The notes beneath the pieces were generated by a model, which was given only the letters and a program-made list of their open reading frames with translations, was not told the DNA's origin and did not search any database. Below, piece after piece: positions 8,533 through 17,479 of a stretch of DNA of 64,000 nucleotides. Position numbers and translations under genes: made by a program. Source of the DNA: Isoptericola halotolerans (GTDB lineage Bacteria; Actinomycetota; Actinomycetes; Actinomycetales; Cellulomonadaceae); contig NZ_PVTX01000003.1 in assembly GCF_003003075.1 (NCBI RefSeq), positions 186,001 through 250,000 on the forward strand, written 5' to 3'. How positions within the stretch are numbered: the stretch's first letter is position 1; every line of letters starts with the position of its first letter.

Positions 8533-8605
8533 CGCCTCGCAGCGCGCAGCGGCAGGTTCGCTCGTAGCATCGCACCAGGCAGCAGCGCCACGAGGAGGCA
8601 CGCAG

Positions 8606-9238
8606 ATGTCAGACGCCAGCGCCCCGATGTCCAGCCGCACGGTCGGCACGGCCCGGCGACTGTGGGGCCTCGTCTACCTCCGGGGCGCCGTCCAGCTGGT
8701 GGCCGGCGTCGTCCTGTTCCTCAACCCGGAGGAGGGCCTGACGTGGCTCCGATGGCTCGTCGGCATCGTGATCGCCGTCCAAGGCGTGCTGCTCGTGGTC
8801 GAGAACCGGCGTGCCACCGGCGGCTCCGACGGTGAGGACCTCAACGCCCGGCTCGTCGCGGGGATCGTCAGCATCGTGGCGGGCGTGCTGATCGTGGTCT
8901 GGCCGTCGATGACGAGCCCGCTGCTCTTCCTGCTCGTCGGCATCTGGGCGTGCGTCGCCGGCGCCATGGCCCTCGCCGGCGGGTTGCGGGGCCGTACCGC
9001 CCGCACGATGGCGTGGGACTGGCAGCTCGTCAACGCGGCCCTCTGGCTCGTGCTCGGCGTCGTGCTCCTGGCCGGGCCCACCGATGACACGACGACCGTC
9101 GCCCTGCTGCTCGCGCTGTACCTGGTGCTGTCGGGCGCCGTCGTCCTGGTGGGTGGCCTGGCGACGACCACCCGTCAAAAGGATGCGGACGCGACCGTGG
9201 CGCCCGGCCGCGGGCCTGAGCCCGGCGCTACGCCGTAG
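8606..9238 (+). CDS. HdeD-like (DUF308) membrane protein
   Basis: 210-residue protein with about six hydrophobic segments arranged as repeated helical hairpins, the pattern of the HdeD/DUF308 family. E. coli HdeD is linked to acid resistance; actinobacterial homologues have no assigned function. ATG at 8606 was chosen because GAGGAGG ends 8 bases before it; longer in-frame starts would overlap the preceding gene's end. It is probably its own transcription unit. Confidence 0.8.
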   Translation: MSDASAPMSSRTVGTARRLWGLVYLRGAVQLVAGVVLFLNPEEGLTWLRWLVGIVIAVQGVLLVVENRRATGGSDGEDLNARLVAGIVSIVAGVLIVVWPSMTSPLLFLLVGIWACVAGAMALAGGLRGRTARTMAWDWQLVNAALWLVLGVVLLAGPTDDTTTVALLLALYLVLSGAVVLVGGLATTTRQKDADATVAPGRGPEPGATP

Positions 9239-9378
9239 ACGGTCGACGCCTGTCGGCCGGCAGTTCGACGGGGTCGTCCAGCCGTTCCAGCACCCACCGG
9301 GTGTGCCGGAGGACCGGATCGACGGACCTCGTACGGACCTCGTCCGCCTCTGGTGTCCCGACAGGTTTTCTACGTTCG

Positions 9379-10122
9379 TCAGGCTTGCGATGCCGACAGC
9401 CACTCGTCGAAGGTCACCGACCCTCGCGGCCCCTCGCCGTCGGGCAGCAACGCCCCACCCCGGAACGCGGCTCCCGCCCCGGGGAAGTCGACCGGCAGCA
9501 CCCACCGCCGTCGTCCCCGCGCGCGCAGCAGCCGGCGGGCCATGTCGGCCATCTGCTCCTCGCGGGGACCCGCGATCTCCGGCGCCTGCCCTCGGGCCGG
9601 CCCGGCGGCGACCTCGGCCAGGTACGTCCCCACCTCGGCCGCAGCGACGGGCCGGCACCGCATCCGCGGCATGATCCCTACCGGGCCGGGGACCTGGCCG
9701 AGCACCTGGCCGGGGAACTCGTGGAACTGCGTCGCGCGCACCACCGACCACGGCAGGTCCCCCGCTCGCACCACCTCCTCCTGCGCCAGCTTGGCGCGGT
9801 AGTAGCCGTACCCCGACGCCCGGTCGATGCCCACGATCGAGAGCAGCACGTGGTGGCCGACGCCGGCCCGCACGCCGGCGGCCACCAGGTGGCGCGACGT
9901 CGTGGTGAAGAACTCCGTGGCGACCTTCTCCCGCAGGCTCGTGACGTTGAGCGTGTCGACGACGGCGTCCACCCCCTCGAGCGCGGCGTCGAGCCCGCTC
10001 CCGGTCGCCACGTCGACGCCCCGTCCGCGGGACAGCACCACCGCCTCGTGCCCGGCACGCTCCACGGCGGCCACGACGTGCCTCCCGACGACTCCGGTCC
10101 CCCCGGCGACTGCGATCCTCAT
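9379..10122 (-). CDS. NmrA/SDR-type NAD(P)-binding epimerase-like protein
   Basis: 247-residue atypical short-chain dehydrogenase. The N-terminus MRIAVAGGTGVVG is the dinucleotide-binding loop, and YGYYRAKLAQEE provides the YxxxK pair. Proteins of this class act as oxidoreductases or redox-sensing regulators; the substrate is unknown. Start ATG 10122 follows AGGAGGG at a good distance. Upstream lies a TGTCACG-N16-TGTC element matching the ECF41 consensus, so the sigma factor at 6566 probably controls it. Divergent from the ferredoxin-type reductase. Confidence 0.85.
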   Translation of the reverse strand: MRIAVAGGTGVVGRHVVAAVERAGHEAVVLSRGRGVDVATGSGLDAALEGVDAVVDTLNVTSLREKVATEFFTTTSRHLVAAGVRAGVGHHVLLSIVGIDRASGYGYYRAKLAQEEVVRAGDLPWSVVRATQFHEFPGQVLGQVPGPVGIMPRMRCRPVAAAEVGTYLAEVAAGPARGQAPEIAGPREEQMADMARRLLRARGRRRWVLPVDFPGAGAAFRGGALLPDGEGPRGSVTFDEWLSASQA

Positions 10123-10160
10123 GCTGCTCACCCTCCTGTTGCGACCCGTTCCAGACATTC

Positions 10161-10187
10161 GACAGCACAGCGCCGTCCGACGTGACA
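10161..10187 (-). promoter_or_regulatory. Candidate ECF41 promoter
   Basis: Read on the minus strand: TGTCACG (10187-10181), 16 bases, then TGTC (10164-10161). The published ECF41 consensus is TGTCACA-N16-CGTC. It stands 39 bases before the ATG of the epimerase-like gene, leaving a short leader with a good ribosome binding site. Confidence 0.65.
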
Positions 10188-10228
10188 GGCTGTGAGGCAG
10201 GTCACGCAGGACGGACGAAGGAGGACCG

Positions 10229-11425
10229 ATGGAGCCGATCGTCGTCGTCGGGGGCGGGCTCGCCGCCGCCCGCGCCACGGAGACGCTGCGCGAACAGGGG
10301 TACGACGGCGATCTCGTCGTCCTCACCGGTGAGGCTGTCCCGCCGTACGAGCGCCCGCCGCTCTCCAAGGACTACCTGCGCGGGGAGGCCGGCCAGGACG
10401 CCCTGTTCCCCCTCGACGCGGACTGGTACGCCGAGCACGGCGTCGACCTGCGCACCTCCACGTCGGCCGCCCGGCTCGACGTGGGCAGCAGCAGCGTCGA
10501 GGCGGCACCGGGCGGGTCGTTGCGGTACTCGCGCCTGCTGCTGGCCACCGGCTCGCGGGTCCGCCGGCTCCAGGTGCCCGGCACCGACCTCCTCGGGGTG
10601 CACCACCTGCGCACCGTCGTCGACGCCGACCGCCTCCAGGACGCGCTGAGCAACGACGGTCCGGTCGTCGTCGTCGGCGACGGGTGGATCGGGATGGAGG
10701 TGGCGGCGTCGGCGCGGCAGCTCGGCCGCGAGGTGACCGTGGTCGGCAGGTCGCCGCACCCGCTGCACGGCCTCGGCGCCCGGGTGGGCGAGATCTTCGC
10801 GGGACTCCACGAGGAGAACGGCGTCCGGCTGCTGCGCGAGACGTCGGTGACCGCCCTGACCGGCTCCGGCAGCATCTCCGGCATGCAGCTCGACGACGGC
10901 ACCACGCTCGAGGCGGGCACCGTCGTCGTCGGCGTCGGCGTCACCCCGCAGTGCGACCTGGCCGGAGCGGCCGGCATCGAGCTGCGGTCGGCGGCCGACG
11001 GCGGCGGGATCGCCGTGGACGGCGGCCTCCGGACCTCCGCACCCGGCGTCTGGGCGGCAGGCGACATCGCCTCCGTCCCGTCGCCGCGCTACGGCCGACC
11101 GCTGCGGGTCGAGCACTGGGCGTTCGCCGACGAGACGGGCAAGCACGCCGCCCGTTCCATGCTCGGCTCCGGGGGCGACTACGACGTGCTGCCGTACTTC
11201 TTCAGCGACCAGTTCGACCTCGGCATGGAGGTCAAGGGCGTCACCAGCGGCGAGGTGGTGCTCAGCGGGTCGCCGGAGGACCGTGAGTGCGTCGCGTTCT
11301 GGGTGGACGGCGGCCGTGTCCAGGCGGGGATGGGCATCAACGTCTGGGACCGCATGGACGACGTCGAGAAGCTGATCCGCGCCGAGGGACCCGTCGACCG
11401 CGCCACGCTGGAGTCGTTCGTCTGA
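10229..11425 (+). CDS. FAD/NAD(P)-dependent ferredoxin reductase-type oxidoreductase
   Basis: 398-residue flavoprotein of the putidaredoxin/rubredoxin reductase group, which moves electrons from NAD(P)H to a ferredoxin that serves P450s or dioxygenases. It shows the FAD motif GGGLAAARA (8-16), PPLSK, the NAD motif GDGWIGMEVA, the second FAD motif GVWAAGDIA and a C-terminal reductase domain. No ferredoxin or P450 gene is adjacent, so the partner is unknown. ATG at 10229 follows GAAGGAGG. Confidence 0.9.
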   Translation: MEPIVVVGGGLAAARATETLREQGYDGDLVVLTGEAVPPYERPPLSKDYLRGEAGQDALFPLDADWYAEHGVDLRTSTSAARLDVGSSSVEAAPGGSLRYSRLLLATGSRVRRLQVPGTDLLGVHHLRTVVDADRLQDALSNDGPVVVVGDGWIGMEVAASARQLGREVTVVGRSPHPLHGLGARVGEIFAGLHEENGVRLLRETSVTALTGSGSISGMQLDDGTTLEAGTVVVGVGVTPQCDLAGAAGIELRSAADGGGIAVDGGLRTSAPGVWAAGDIASVPSPRYGRPLRVEHWAFADETGKHAARSMLGSGGDYDVLPYFFSDQFDLGMEVKGVTSGEVVLSGSPEDRECVAFWVDGGRVQAGMGINVWDRMDDVEKLIRAEGPVDRATLESFV

Positions 11426-11464
11426 GCCGCGCCGGGCGCCGGCTGGTCCTGACCCGCCGCCCGG

Positions 11465-13450
11465 TCACCCGAAGGTGAACGTGTACACCGACACCCCGGC
11501 GGGCACCTCCAGCTCGACGGTGCCGTCCGTCGGGCCGTCGCCGCGCAGCACGTCGTACAGCGTGGGGTTGCCGCCGACGGCGATCTCCTCCTCGGAGCGG
11601 ACCGTCCCGTCCGGGGCGGTCACCCGCGCCGTGACGGTGCCCTCGCCGCCGAGCACCGCGAACACGTCCGTCGCCTGGTAGGCGAGGACCAGCCGGGCGT
11701 CGTCGGACACCGCCGTGGCGCCCTGGAAGTCGACGTCCCACGTGCCCCCCAGCGAGAACGTGTCCGGCTGCTGCTCGGCCGCCGGCTCGAACGTCTCCTC
11801 GCCGCTGCCGTACGCCGTCGGGCCCGCGTAGTTGAAGACCTTGTTGAGCGCGAGGTACGTCTCCGGCGTGGTCTCCGCGTCCGGCGTCGTGTCGACGACG
11901 TCGGACGGCGGCGGCAGCTCGACGCCCGGGTCGGCCGCGACGAGCAGGTCACGGATGTGCTGCTCGGTGACGGCGTAGTCGCCCTCGCCGAACTTCAGGT
12001 AGCGCACCGTGCCGTCGGCGTCGATGAGGTACTCCGCCGGCCAGTACCGGTTCCGGTACGTGGTCCACGTCGAGTAGGAGTTGTCCTGCGCGATCGGGTA
12101 CTCCACGCCCAGGTCCTCCGCGCCCGCGATCACGTTGCGCGTCTCCCGCTCGAACGCGAACTCCGGGGTGTGCACCCCGATCACCTCCAGCCCGGCGTCC
12201 TGGTACTTGTCGTACCAGGCGTTGACGTGCGGGATGGCGCGCTGGCAGTTGATGCACGAGTACGTCCAGAAGTCGATGAGCACCACCTGGCCGCGCAGGT
12301 CCTCCAGCGCCACCGGCTCGTCCCCCGGCGTGTTGAGCCACTGCGTGATGCCCGTCAGCGGCGGTGCGGTGCCGCAGTCCGCCAGCTCGGTCGACCCGCT
12401 GGTGCAGTTCGACAGCTCCCGGTTGGCGTCGGTGACGATGCCGCCCAGCTCGAGGGCCTCCTGGACGGACTCGTTGGCGTCGACCTGCTCCTGCAGCGCG
12501 CCGGTGTAGTCCGGCAGCGCGCGCTGGATCTGAGCGGGCACGTCGAACGCGAGCGCCACGGCCAGCACGATCATCACGACACCGCCGGTCACGCGGATCC
12601 CGCGCTGGTGGCGCTGGAACCCGCGCACCCGCTCGGCCACCCGGCGGCCCGCCAGCGCGAAGACCAGCAGCGGGATCGCGGCGCCGACGGCGAAGCTCAC
12701 CGTGAGCGCGACCGTGCCCGGCCCGATGTTGCCCGTCGCCCCCGCGACGGTGATCGCGGCCAGCACCGGCCCCGCGCACGGCACGTACAGCACACCCAGC
12801 CCGAGGCCCAGGAGGAACGCACCGCGGTCCTGGCGCGCGGCACCCTTCCGGGAGCCGAACGCGGCGATGCGCTGGAACGGGCGCTCCAGCACCTCCTCGA
12901 TCCGCGGCACGATCATGCCGACGCCGATCGCCGCCAGGAGCGTGATCCCCAGCCAGCGCAGCAGGTCCTGCGGCAGTCCCAGGGCCGTCAGCAGCACCGA
13001 GCCGAGCAGCGTGAACACCGTGAAGCTCAGCACCAGCCCGGCGATCACCAGGTAGGGGCGCCACGACCGGCCCGCACTGCTCGCGGACCGGCTCGGGCGC
13101 CGGTCGTCGCGGCCCGGCGCCGGCTCCTCCGGGGAGAGGGGCAGCGTCACCGTGCCGCCGCGGCCCGTCCGCGGACCGCTCGTGACCTGCCCCGACCGGC
13201 CGACCCGCACCGCCGACGGCGCTCCGGCGAACAGCGCGGGGCTGACGCCGCCGCCCTCGCCGGCCGCAGCGTCCGGGCCCCCGTCCGGTGCGCCGTCGTC
13301 GGCCGCGATGCGTCCCCCGGCGGCCTCCGTACGCTGCCGGGCCCCCTCGACGCCGCCCGCGAAGAAGATCACCGGCAGCATCGGCAGGATGCACGGCGAG
13401 ATGCCGGTGATGAGGCCGCCGAGCAGGCCGATGATGATCAAGGTCTCCAT
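11465..13450 (-). CDS. dipZ: DipZ-like fusion: CcdA electron carrier plus thioredoxin-like domain
   Basis: 661-residue membrane protein. The N-terminal part is CcdA-like (SPCILPMLP near residue 19), with a long hydrophilic insert after the first membrane segment. A thioredoxin/TlpA-like domain follows with SCINC (C399, C402), and the C-terminal region is beta-rich as in Mycobacterium tuberculosis DipZ (Rv2874). It is predicted to pass reducing power from cytoplasmic thioredoxin to extracytoplasmic disulfides. In M. tuberculosis dipZ lies between the fasciclin genes mpt83 and mpt70 and belongs to the SigK regulon; here a fasciclin lipoprotein, sigK and rskA are all within 4 kb. The SigK-type -10 ends 7 bases before the ATG, predicting a leaderless mRNA. 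Confidence 0.92.
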   Translation of the reverse strand: METLIIIGLLGGLITGISPCILPMLPVIFFAGGVEGARQRTEAAGGRIAADDGAPDGGPDAAAGEGGGVSPALFAGAPSAVRVGRSGQVTSGPRTGRGGTVTLPLSPEEPAPGRDDRRPSRSASSAGRSWRPYLVIAGLVLSFTVFTLLGSVLLTALGLPQDLLRWLGITLLAAIGVGMIVPRIEEVLERPFQRIAAFGSRKGAARQDRGAFLLGLGLGVLYVPCAGPVLAAITVAGATGNIGPGTVALTVSFAVGAAIPLLVFALAGRRVAERVRGFQRHQRGIRVTGGVVMIVLAVALAFDVPAQIQRALPDYTGALQEQVDANESVQEALELGGIVTDANRELSNCTSGSTELADCGTAPPLTGITQWLNTPGDEPVALEDLRGQVVLIDFWTYSCINCQRAIPHVNAWYDKYQDAGLEVIGVHTPEFAFERETRNVIAGAEDLGVEYPIAQDNSYSTWTTYRNRYWPAEYLIDADGTVRYLKFGEGDYAVTEQHIRDLLVAADPGVELPPPSDVVDTTPDAETTPETYLALNKVFNYAGPTAYGSGEETFEPAAEQQPDTFSLGGTWDVDFQGATAVSDDARLVLAYQATDVFAVLGGEGTVTARVTAPDGTVRSEEEIAVGGNPTLYDVLRGDGPTDGTVELEVPAGVSVYTFTFG

Positions 13451-13457
13451 GCCGCAG

Positions 13458-13484
13458 GTTCGGAACCGTGGGCCGCACGGATGG
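13458..13484 (-). promoter_or_regulatory. SigK-type promoter of dipZ
   Basis: On the minus strand CCATCC (13484-13479), 15 bases, CCGAAC (13463-13458). Transcription would begin at about the A of the dipZ ATG (13450). Spacing and both hexamers equal those before the fasciclin gene and sigK. Confidence 0.8.
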
Positions 13485-13513
13485 GTGGGCGCGCGCCGGG
13501 CGCGCCGACCTCG

Positions 13514-14143
13514 TCACCCGCGGACGGTGGTGACGACCTGCGTCAGGGACGGCCGTCGCGGCGTGGAGCCGAACCCGAACCGCACCGGGGGGTCCACGTC
13601 CGCGAGCGCCCCGAGGTCGCGGCCCTCCCAGCTCGCGCGGACCGCCGTGAGGCTCCAGACGTCCGTCGCGCCGTAGGTCTCGCTCCGCCCGTTCCCGGCG
13701 CTGCCGCGCGTGCGCACGCCGTGGAGCAGCAGGCGCGCGACCGGGTCGGTCAGCAGCGCGAACGTCGGCGCGGCGGCGAGCCGGCCGGGCACCAGCCGCA
13801 GCACCCGGCCCAGCGCGGTGCGGCGTCCGACGGCGGCACGCAGCCGGAGCGGGCCGGCCGCGGCCTCGAGGTGGCCACCGGTGCCGCGGCCGGTGTCCGC
13901 CCGCACGGACACCGACGCCTCGACGACCTCGTCGAACCGGTACGTGGTGGCCACGAAGTCCGCGACGTGCGGCGGTGCGACGAGCACCCGGTGCCCGGCG
14001 GCGTCCTCGACCATCGCGTCCGCGAACGCACCGAACGGCGACTCCCACCAGTGCCCCACGACCACGCGCGTGCCCGACGTCGTGCCGCACCCGAGGATCT
14101 GCCCGCGGAACCGCTGCTCGTCACCCATCCCCCGAGTCTGCAA
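13514..14143 (-). CDS. Protein of unknown function in the SigK locus
   Basis: A 209-residue frame read from TTG at 14143; an ATG at 14128 would give 204 residues. No signal peptide, membrane segment or motif is recognised. It is Arg/Ala/Val-rich with alternating hydrophobic residues suggesting a beta-rich fold, and a WESPFG motif near the N-terminus. It lies between dipZ and the divergent fasciclin gene and ends 30 bases before the dipZ promoter, so it could read through into dipZ. Codon use matches neighbours. Function unknown. Confidence 0.6.
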   Translation of the reverse strand: MQTRGMGDEQRFRGQILGCGTTSGTRVVVGHWWESPFGAFADAMVEDAAGHRVLVAPPHVADFVATTYRFDEVVEASVSVRADTGRGTGGHLEAAAGPLRLRAAVGRRTALGRVLRLVPGRLAAAPTFALLTDPVARLLLHGVRTRGSAGNGRSETYGATDVWSLTAVRASWEGRDLGALADVDPPVRFGFGSTPRRPSLTQVVTTVRG

Positions 14144-14195
14144 GGGCGGGGGCGAGGGCGCGCGTCACCGACCTGAAAATTTCTCCCCCATCCAC

Positions 14196-14222
14196 CCATC
14201 CGCCGCGGGAAGGGCTCCGAAC
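14196..14222 (+). promoter_or_regulatory. SigK-type promoter of the fasciclin lipoprotein gene
   Basis: CCATCC (14196-14201), 15 bases, CCGAAC (14217-14222). The predicted start at about 14230 leaves a leader of about 45 bases to the ATG. Confidence 0.8.
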
Positions 14223-14275
14223 CCCCGGTGAAGCGCCCCGGAAAGAGGTCGGGGCGACGAGGCAAGGAGAGATCG

Positions 14276-14971
14276 ATGAACAACGTTCGTACCCGCACCG
14301 CCGCCGCCGGCTTCGCGACCCTGGCACTGCTGGCCCTCGGCGCCTGCTCCTCCGACGACTCCGACATGTCGGGCTCCGAGGAGACCATGACCGAGGAGTC
14401 GCCCATGGCGGAGGAGTCGCCCATGGAGGAGGACATGGAGTCCGAGGACACGGAGTCGGACATGGCCATGGATCCCGCCGCGAACCTCGTGGGCCCCGGC
14501 TGCGAGGCCTACGCCGAGGAGGTGCCCGACGGCGCCGGCTCGATCACCGGCATGTCCACCGACCCGGTCGCCGTGGCCGCGTCCAACAACCCGATGCTCA
14601 CCACCCTCACCTCCGCCGTGAGCGGCGAGCTCAACCCCGACGTGAACCTCGTGGACACCCTCAACGGTGACGAGTTCACCGTGTTCGCCCCCGTCGACGA
14701 CGCGTTCGCCGCGGTCGACGCCGAGACCATCGACACGCTGTCCACCGACGCCGACCTGCTCACCTCGGTGCTCACCTACCACGTGGTGCCCGGCCAGATC
14801 CTGCCCGAGGACATCGCCGGCGAGCACGAGACCGTCCAGGGCGAGACCGTCGAGGTCACCGGCGAGGGCGACGAGCTCATGGTGAACGACGCCAACGTCG
14901 TCTGCGGCGGCGTCATGACGCAGAACGCCACCGTCTACCTCGTCGACTCGGTGCTCATGCCGTCCATGTGA
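14276..14971 (+). CDS. Fasciclin (FAS1) domain lipoprotein, MPT83/MPT70-like
   Basis: 231-residue secreted lipoprotein. The signal peptide ends in the lipobox LALGAC (Cys at about 24), followed by a Met/Glu/Ser-rich acidic linker of about 40 residues and one FAS1 domain (about 95-230) with [11 protein letters not shown] and LTYHVVPGQ, the two conserved FAS1 motifs. Such proteins are surface adhesins or cell-wall proteins; M. tuberculosis MPT83 and MPT70 are the best-known relatives and are SigK-dependent. AAGGAGAG sits 8 bases before the ATG. The SigK-type promoter upstream fits that regulon. Confidence 0.93.
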   Translation: MNNVRTRTAAAGFATLALLALGACSSDDSDMSGSEETMTEESPMAEESPMEEDMESEDTESDMAMDPAANLVGPGCEAYAEEVPDGAGSITGMSTDPVAVAASNNPMLTTLTSAVSGELNPDVNLVDTLNGDEFTVFAPVDDAFAAVDAETIDTLSTDADLLTSVLTYHVVPGQILPEDIAGEHETVQGETVEVTGEGDELMVNDANVVCGGVMTQNATVYLVDSVLMPSM

Positions 14972-15026
14972 CCGGCACCCCACGGTCCGGTTCCCGGGCA
15001 CGCAGGGGGTGACCGGGAGCCTTCGG

Positions 15027-15064
15027 GGCCGGGCCGTCTCGTCGTCGAACGAGGCGGCCCGGTC
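15027..15064 (+). terminator. Terminator after the fasciclin gene
   Basis: A long hairpin, GGCCGGGCCG-CTCGT against ACGAG-CGGCCCGGTC with a 6-base loop, is followed by TTCT. It lies between convergent genes and may serve both. Confidence 0.75.
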
Positions 15065-15107
15065 TTCTGTGTGCCCGGCGTCCCGGACGCGGGCCAACCA
15101 GGTCCGG

Positions 15108-16058
15108 CTACCGCTCCGGCGCGGCGTGCTCGATCACGGCGCCCGCGGGCAGCTCGAGCGCCTCGAGCGCCGGGTCGCCCACGAGGGCGTCCACGAGCGC
15201 CCGGGAGCCGCCCACCAGGGTCCACGCGTCGTCGACGTCGTTCGTGGCGACCCACAAGCGGTCCTCGGGCCAGAAGACCGCGGGGGTCCGAGGGTCCTGC
15301 TGCCGGCGGTCCAGGTCGTCGAGCCACGGCGCGTCCTCGATCCATCCCGGGCCGGTGAACCGTTCGATCCCGACCGCGAAGAGGATGTGGCTGCGGTAGG
15401 GCAGCTCGAGACGCGGGCCGGCCGCGGCGTCGGCGGCGAGGATGCCGGTGCCGGGGGCCGGGGCGTCCGGGTCCGGTGGTGCGAGCCCGAACTCGACGTT
15501 CCCGCGGAACCGGCGCCGGTGCCGGAGCTCGACGACGGCCCGGCGCGCCGCCCGGATCAGCTTCCACGCCGGCACCACGAGCCACCGCAGCCACCACACA
15601 GGGGTCCAGGCCACGAACGAGTCGCGGCCCGCCGAGGACACCAGTCCCCCGATCCCCTCCCAGACGCCCACGACGCCACGATCCGGCGTGGAGGTGTGCC
15701 GCGCCAGGTGCCCGGCGAGGACGGCGAGCAGGTCGGCGGGCACGAGGCCCTCCACCGGCGCCTTGAGCGCCTCGCCCTGGGGCGTCACGACGTCCTCGTT
15801 GCCGGACCGCGGGCGCCGGCACAGCCGGTCCAGGTCCGCCGTCGGGCTCATGCTCGTGCCGAACGCCGCCGCGACCTGCGACCACCGGACGTCCGCGCCG
15901 TCGTCCTCGCGTCGCAGCGGGTGGAGCACCCTGGCGTAGGCCTCGAAGCCGCGCGGGACGACGGTGTGGATGGTCCACCGGCCATCACCCTCGGGGTCCA
16001 GGCCGGCACGCACCCAGTCACCGCACGCCGGGTCGGGGATCCAGGGCATCGACGTCAT
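15108..16058 (-). CDS. Conserved-looking protein of unknown function
   Basis: 316-residue soluble protein without signal peptide. It is Trp- and Pro-rich (WIPDPACGDWVRAG at the start, TPVWWLRWLVVPAWKLI in the middle) and has no catalytic motif that I recognise. It begins 34 bases after rskA and on the same strand, so it may be the third gene of the sigK operon. Base composition is like its neighbours. ATG at 16058; a second ATG at 16049 is possible. Confidence 0.65.
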   Translation of the reverse strand: MTSMPWIPDPACGDWVRAGLDPEGDGRWTIHTVVPRGFEAYARVLHPLRREDDGADVRWSQVAAAFGTSMSPTADLDRLCRRPRSGNEDVVTPQGEALKAPVEGLVPADLLAVLAGHLARHTSTPDRGVVGVWEGIGGLVSSAGRDSFVAWTPVWWLRWLVVPAWKLIRAARRAVVELRHRRRFRGNVEFGLAPPDPDAPAPGTGILAADAAAGPRLELPYRSHILFAVGIERFTGPGWIEDAPWLDDLDRRQQDPRTPAVFWPEDRLWVATNDVDDAWTLVGGSRALVDALVGDPALEALELPAGAVIEHAAPER

Positions 16059-16092
16059 CGAGCGATGATGGCACGCCGCCCGGCGGGACTGC

Positions 16093-16836
16093 TCAGCCCT
16101 CGGCGAGGACCACGATCGGGTCGGTGGTCGGCTGCTCCGAGCCGCCCTCGGGCTCCACGGAGACCGCCAGGCCGACGCCGGAGACGTCGCTGACCAGCTG
16201 CTCCACCTCGCCGTCCTGCGGCTCGAGGAGCCCGGCCGACGTCACGCCGCCCTCGGCACCGACCAGCCAGAGCTGGTAGACCGAGTCGTCGCCGACGTCG
16301 GGCAGGTCGCCCGCGCTGAAGAGGAAGTCGTCGCCCGCCGCGAGCACCGTGGCATAGCCGCCACCGGTGACGTCGCTGCGCAGCAGGGTCGCCGACGGGT
16401 CGGCCATCATCTCGGCGACCGTGTCGACCTGCTCCTGCAGGCGGTTCTGCTCCACCGTGGCCTGGATCGCGACGGTCGTGGGCACGGCGACGGCGACCAC
16501 GGCGGCCGCCGCGACGGCCAGCACACCCCACCGGCGGCGACGCGAGGCGAGCTCGACGACCTCCGCCTCGCCCGCCGTGCCGCCGTCGTCCGCGGCGGGG
16601 GTGGCGCCGTCGGCGGCCGAGGCCGAGATGCGTTCCATGACGGTGGCGCGCAGGTGCGCCGGCGGTTCGTGCTCGACGGCGAAGGCCGCGACGACCTCGC
16701 GGTACTCGTCGAGCGCACGGCGGGCCTCGGCGTCGTCCGCGAGGAGGCGCTCGACCGCACGGCGCTCGAGGTCGTCGACCGCGTCGAGGGCGTAGGCGGG
16801 CAGCAGGTCCCAGGAGTCACGCGTGCTGTCAGGCAC
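16093..16836 (-). CDS. rskA: Anti-sigma-K factor RskA
   Basis: 247-residue single-pass membrane protein. The N-terminal cytoplasmic part (DLLPAYALDAVDD, then a helical anti-sigma domain to about residue 75) binds the sigma factor. One transmembrane segment spans about 102-122. The C-terminal extracytoplasmic RskA domain contains VYQLWLVG and SAGLLEP. Such factors release the sigma factor after regulated proteolysis. The GTG start overlaps the sigK stop by 8 bases, so the two are co-translated. Confidence 0.93.
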   Translation of the reverse strand: MPDSTRDSWDLLPAYALDAVDDLERRAVERLLADDAEARRALDEYREVVAAFAVEHEPPAHLRATVMERISASAADGATPAADDGGTAGEAEVVELASRRRRWGVLAVAAAAVVAVAVPTTVAIQATVEQNRLQEQVDTVAEMMADPSATLLRSDVTGGGYATVLAAGDDFLFSAGDLPDVGDDSVYQLWLVGAEGGVTSAGLLEPQDGEVEQLVSDVSGVGLAVSVEPEGGSEQPTTDPIVVLAEG

Positions 16837-17437
16837 GGGCCACCCCCAGGCAGTCGCGCAGGCGGCCGAGGCCGTCGCGGATCCGGGACTTCACGGTGGG
16901 CAGGGCCGCGCCGAGCCGCTCGGCGACCTCGCGGTAGGTCCGACCGCCGTAGTAGGCGTCGACGACGGCCTCGCGCTGGGTCGCGGTCAGCGAGTCGAGG
17001 CAGCGGCGCACGGCCGCCCCCTCGAGCCGGCGCTCCACGTCCTCGGCGACGACGTCGTAGCTGCTGCCGCCGATGGCGCTGTCGACGTCGCGCTGGTCGC
17101 GGTCACGACGCGCCTGCTCGGCGCGGACCCGGTCCACCGCTCGACGCCGGGCCAGGGTGGCGACCCAGGTGCGCGCCGAGGCGCGCGACGGGTCGAAGCG
17201 TTCTGCTGTCTGCCACACCTCGACCATCACCTCCTGGGTCACCTCGGCGGCGTGGTCCGGGTCGCGGAGCACGCCGAGCGACGTGCCGTAGGCCACCGGG
17301 GCCAGGGCGTCGTAGACGGGCCCGAACGCCGCCGGGTCACCGTCGACGCACGCCACGAGGGCTTCGTCGACAGGAGTCGGCAGGGAAGGCGGCACCGTCA
17401 CAGTGTGCCGTACCCGAGCCGTCCGGTCGATCTGCAC
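16829..17437 (-). CDS. sigK: ECF sigma factor SigK
   Basis: 202-residue ECF sigma factor. Region 2 spans about 35-105 (AAEVTQEVMVEVWQ, RTWVATLARRRAVDRVR). Region 4 spans about 145-195, with the helix-turn-helix TYREVAERLGAALPTVKSRI. Identification as SigK rather than a close paralogue rests on the overlapping rskA and on the SigK-type promoters before itself, dipZ and the fasciclin gene. The promoter at 17480-17506 predicts autoregulation. GTG 17437 gives a leader of about 36 bases; a start a few codons later is possible. Confidence 0.92.
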   Translation of the reverse strand: MQIDRTARVRHTVTVPPSLPTPVDEALVACVDGDPAAFGPVYDALAPVAYGTSLGVLRDPDHAAEVTQEVMVEVWQTAERFDPSRASARTWVATLARRRAVDRVRAEQARRDRDQRDVDSAIGGSSYDVVAEDVERRLEGAAVRRCLDSLTATQREAVVDAYYGGRTYREVAERLGAALPTVKSRIRDGLGRLRDCLGVARA

Positions 17438-17479
17438 CCGTCCCGCGTCGCTCGTCCCGGACCTTCCGGGACGTCATGG

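Noticed and set aside
14188-14193. An additional CCATCC as a second SigK -35 for the fasciclin gene
   Set aside because: Its distance to CCGAAC (23 bases) is incompatible with the 15-base spacing shared by the three sites.
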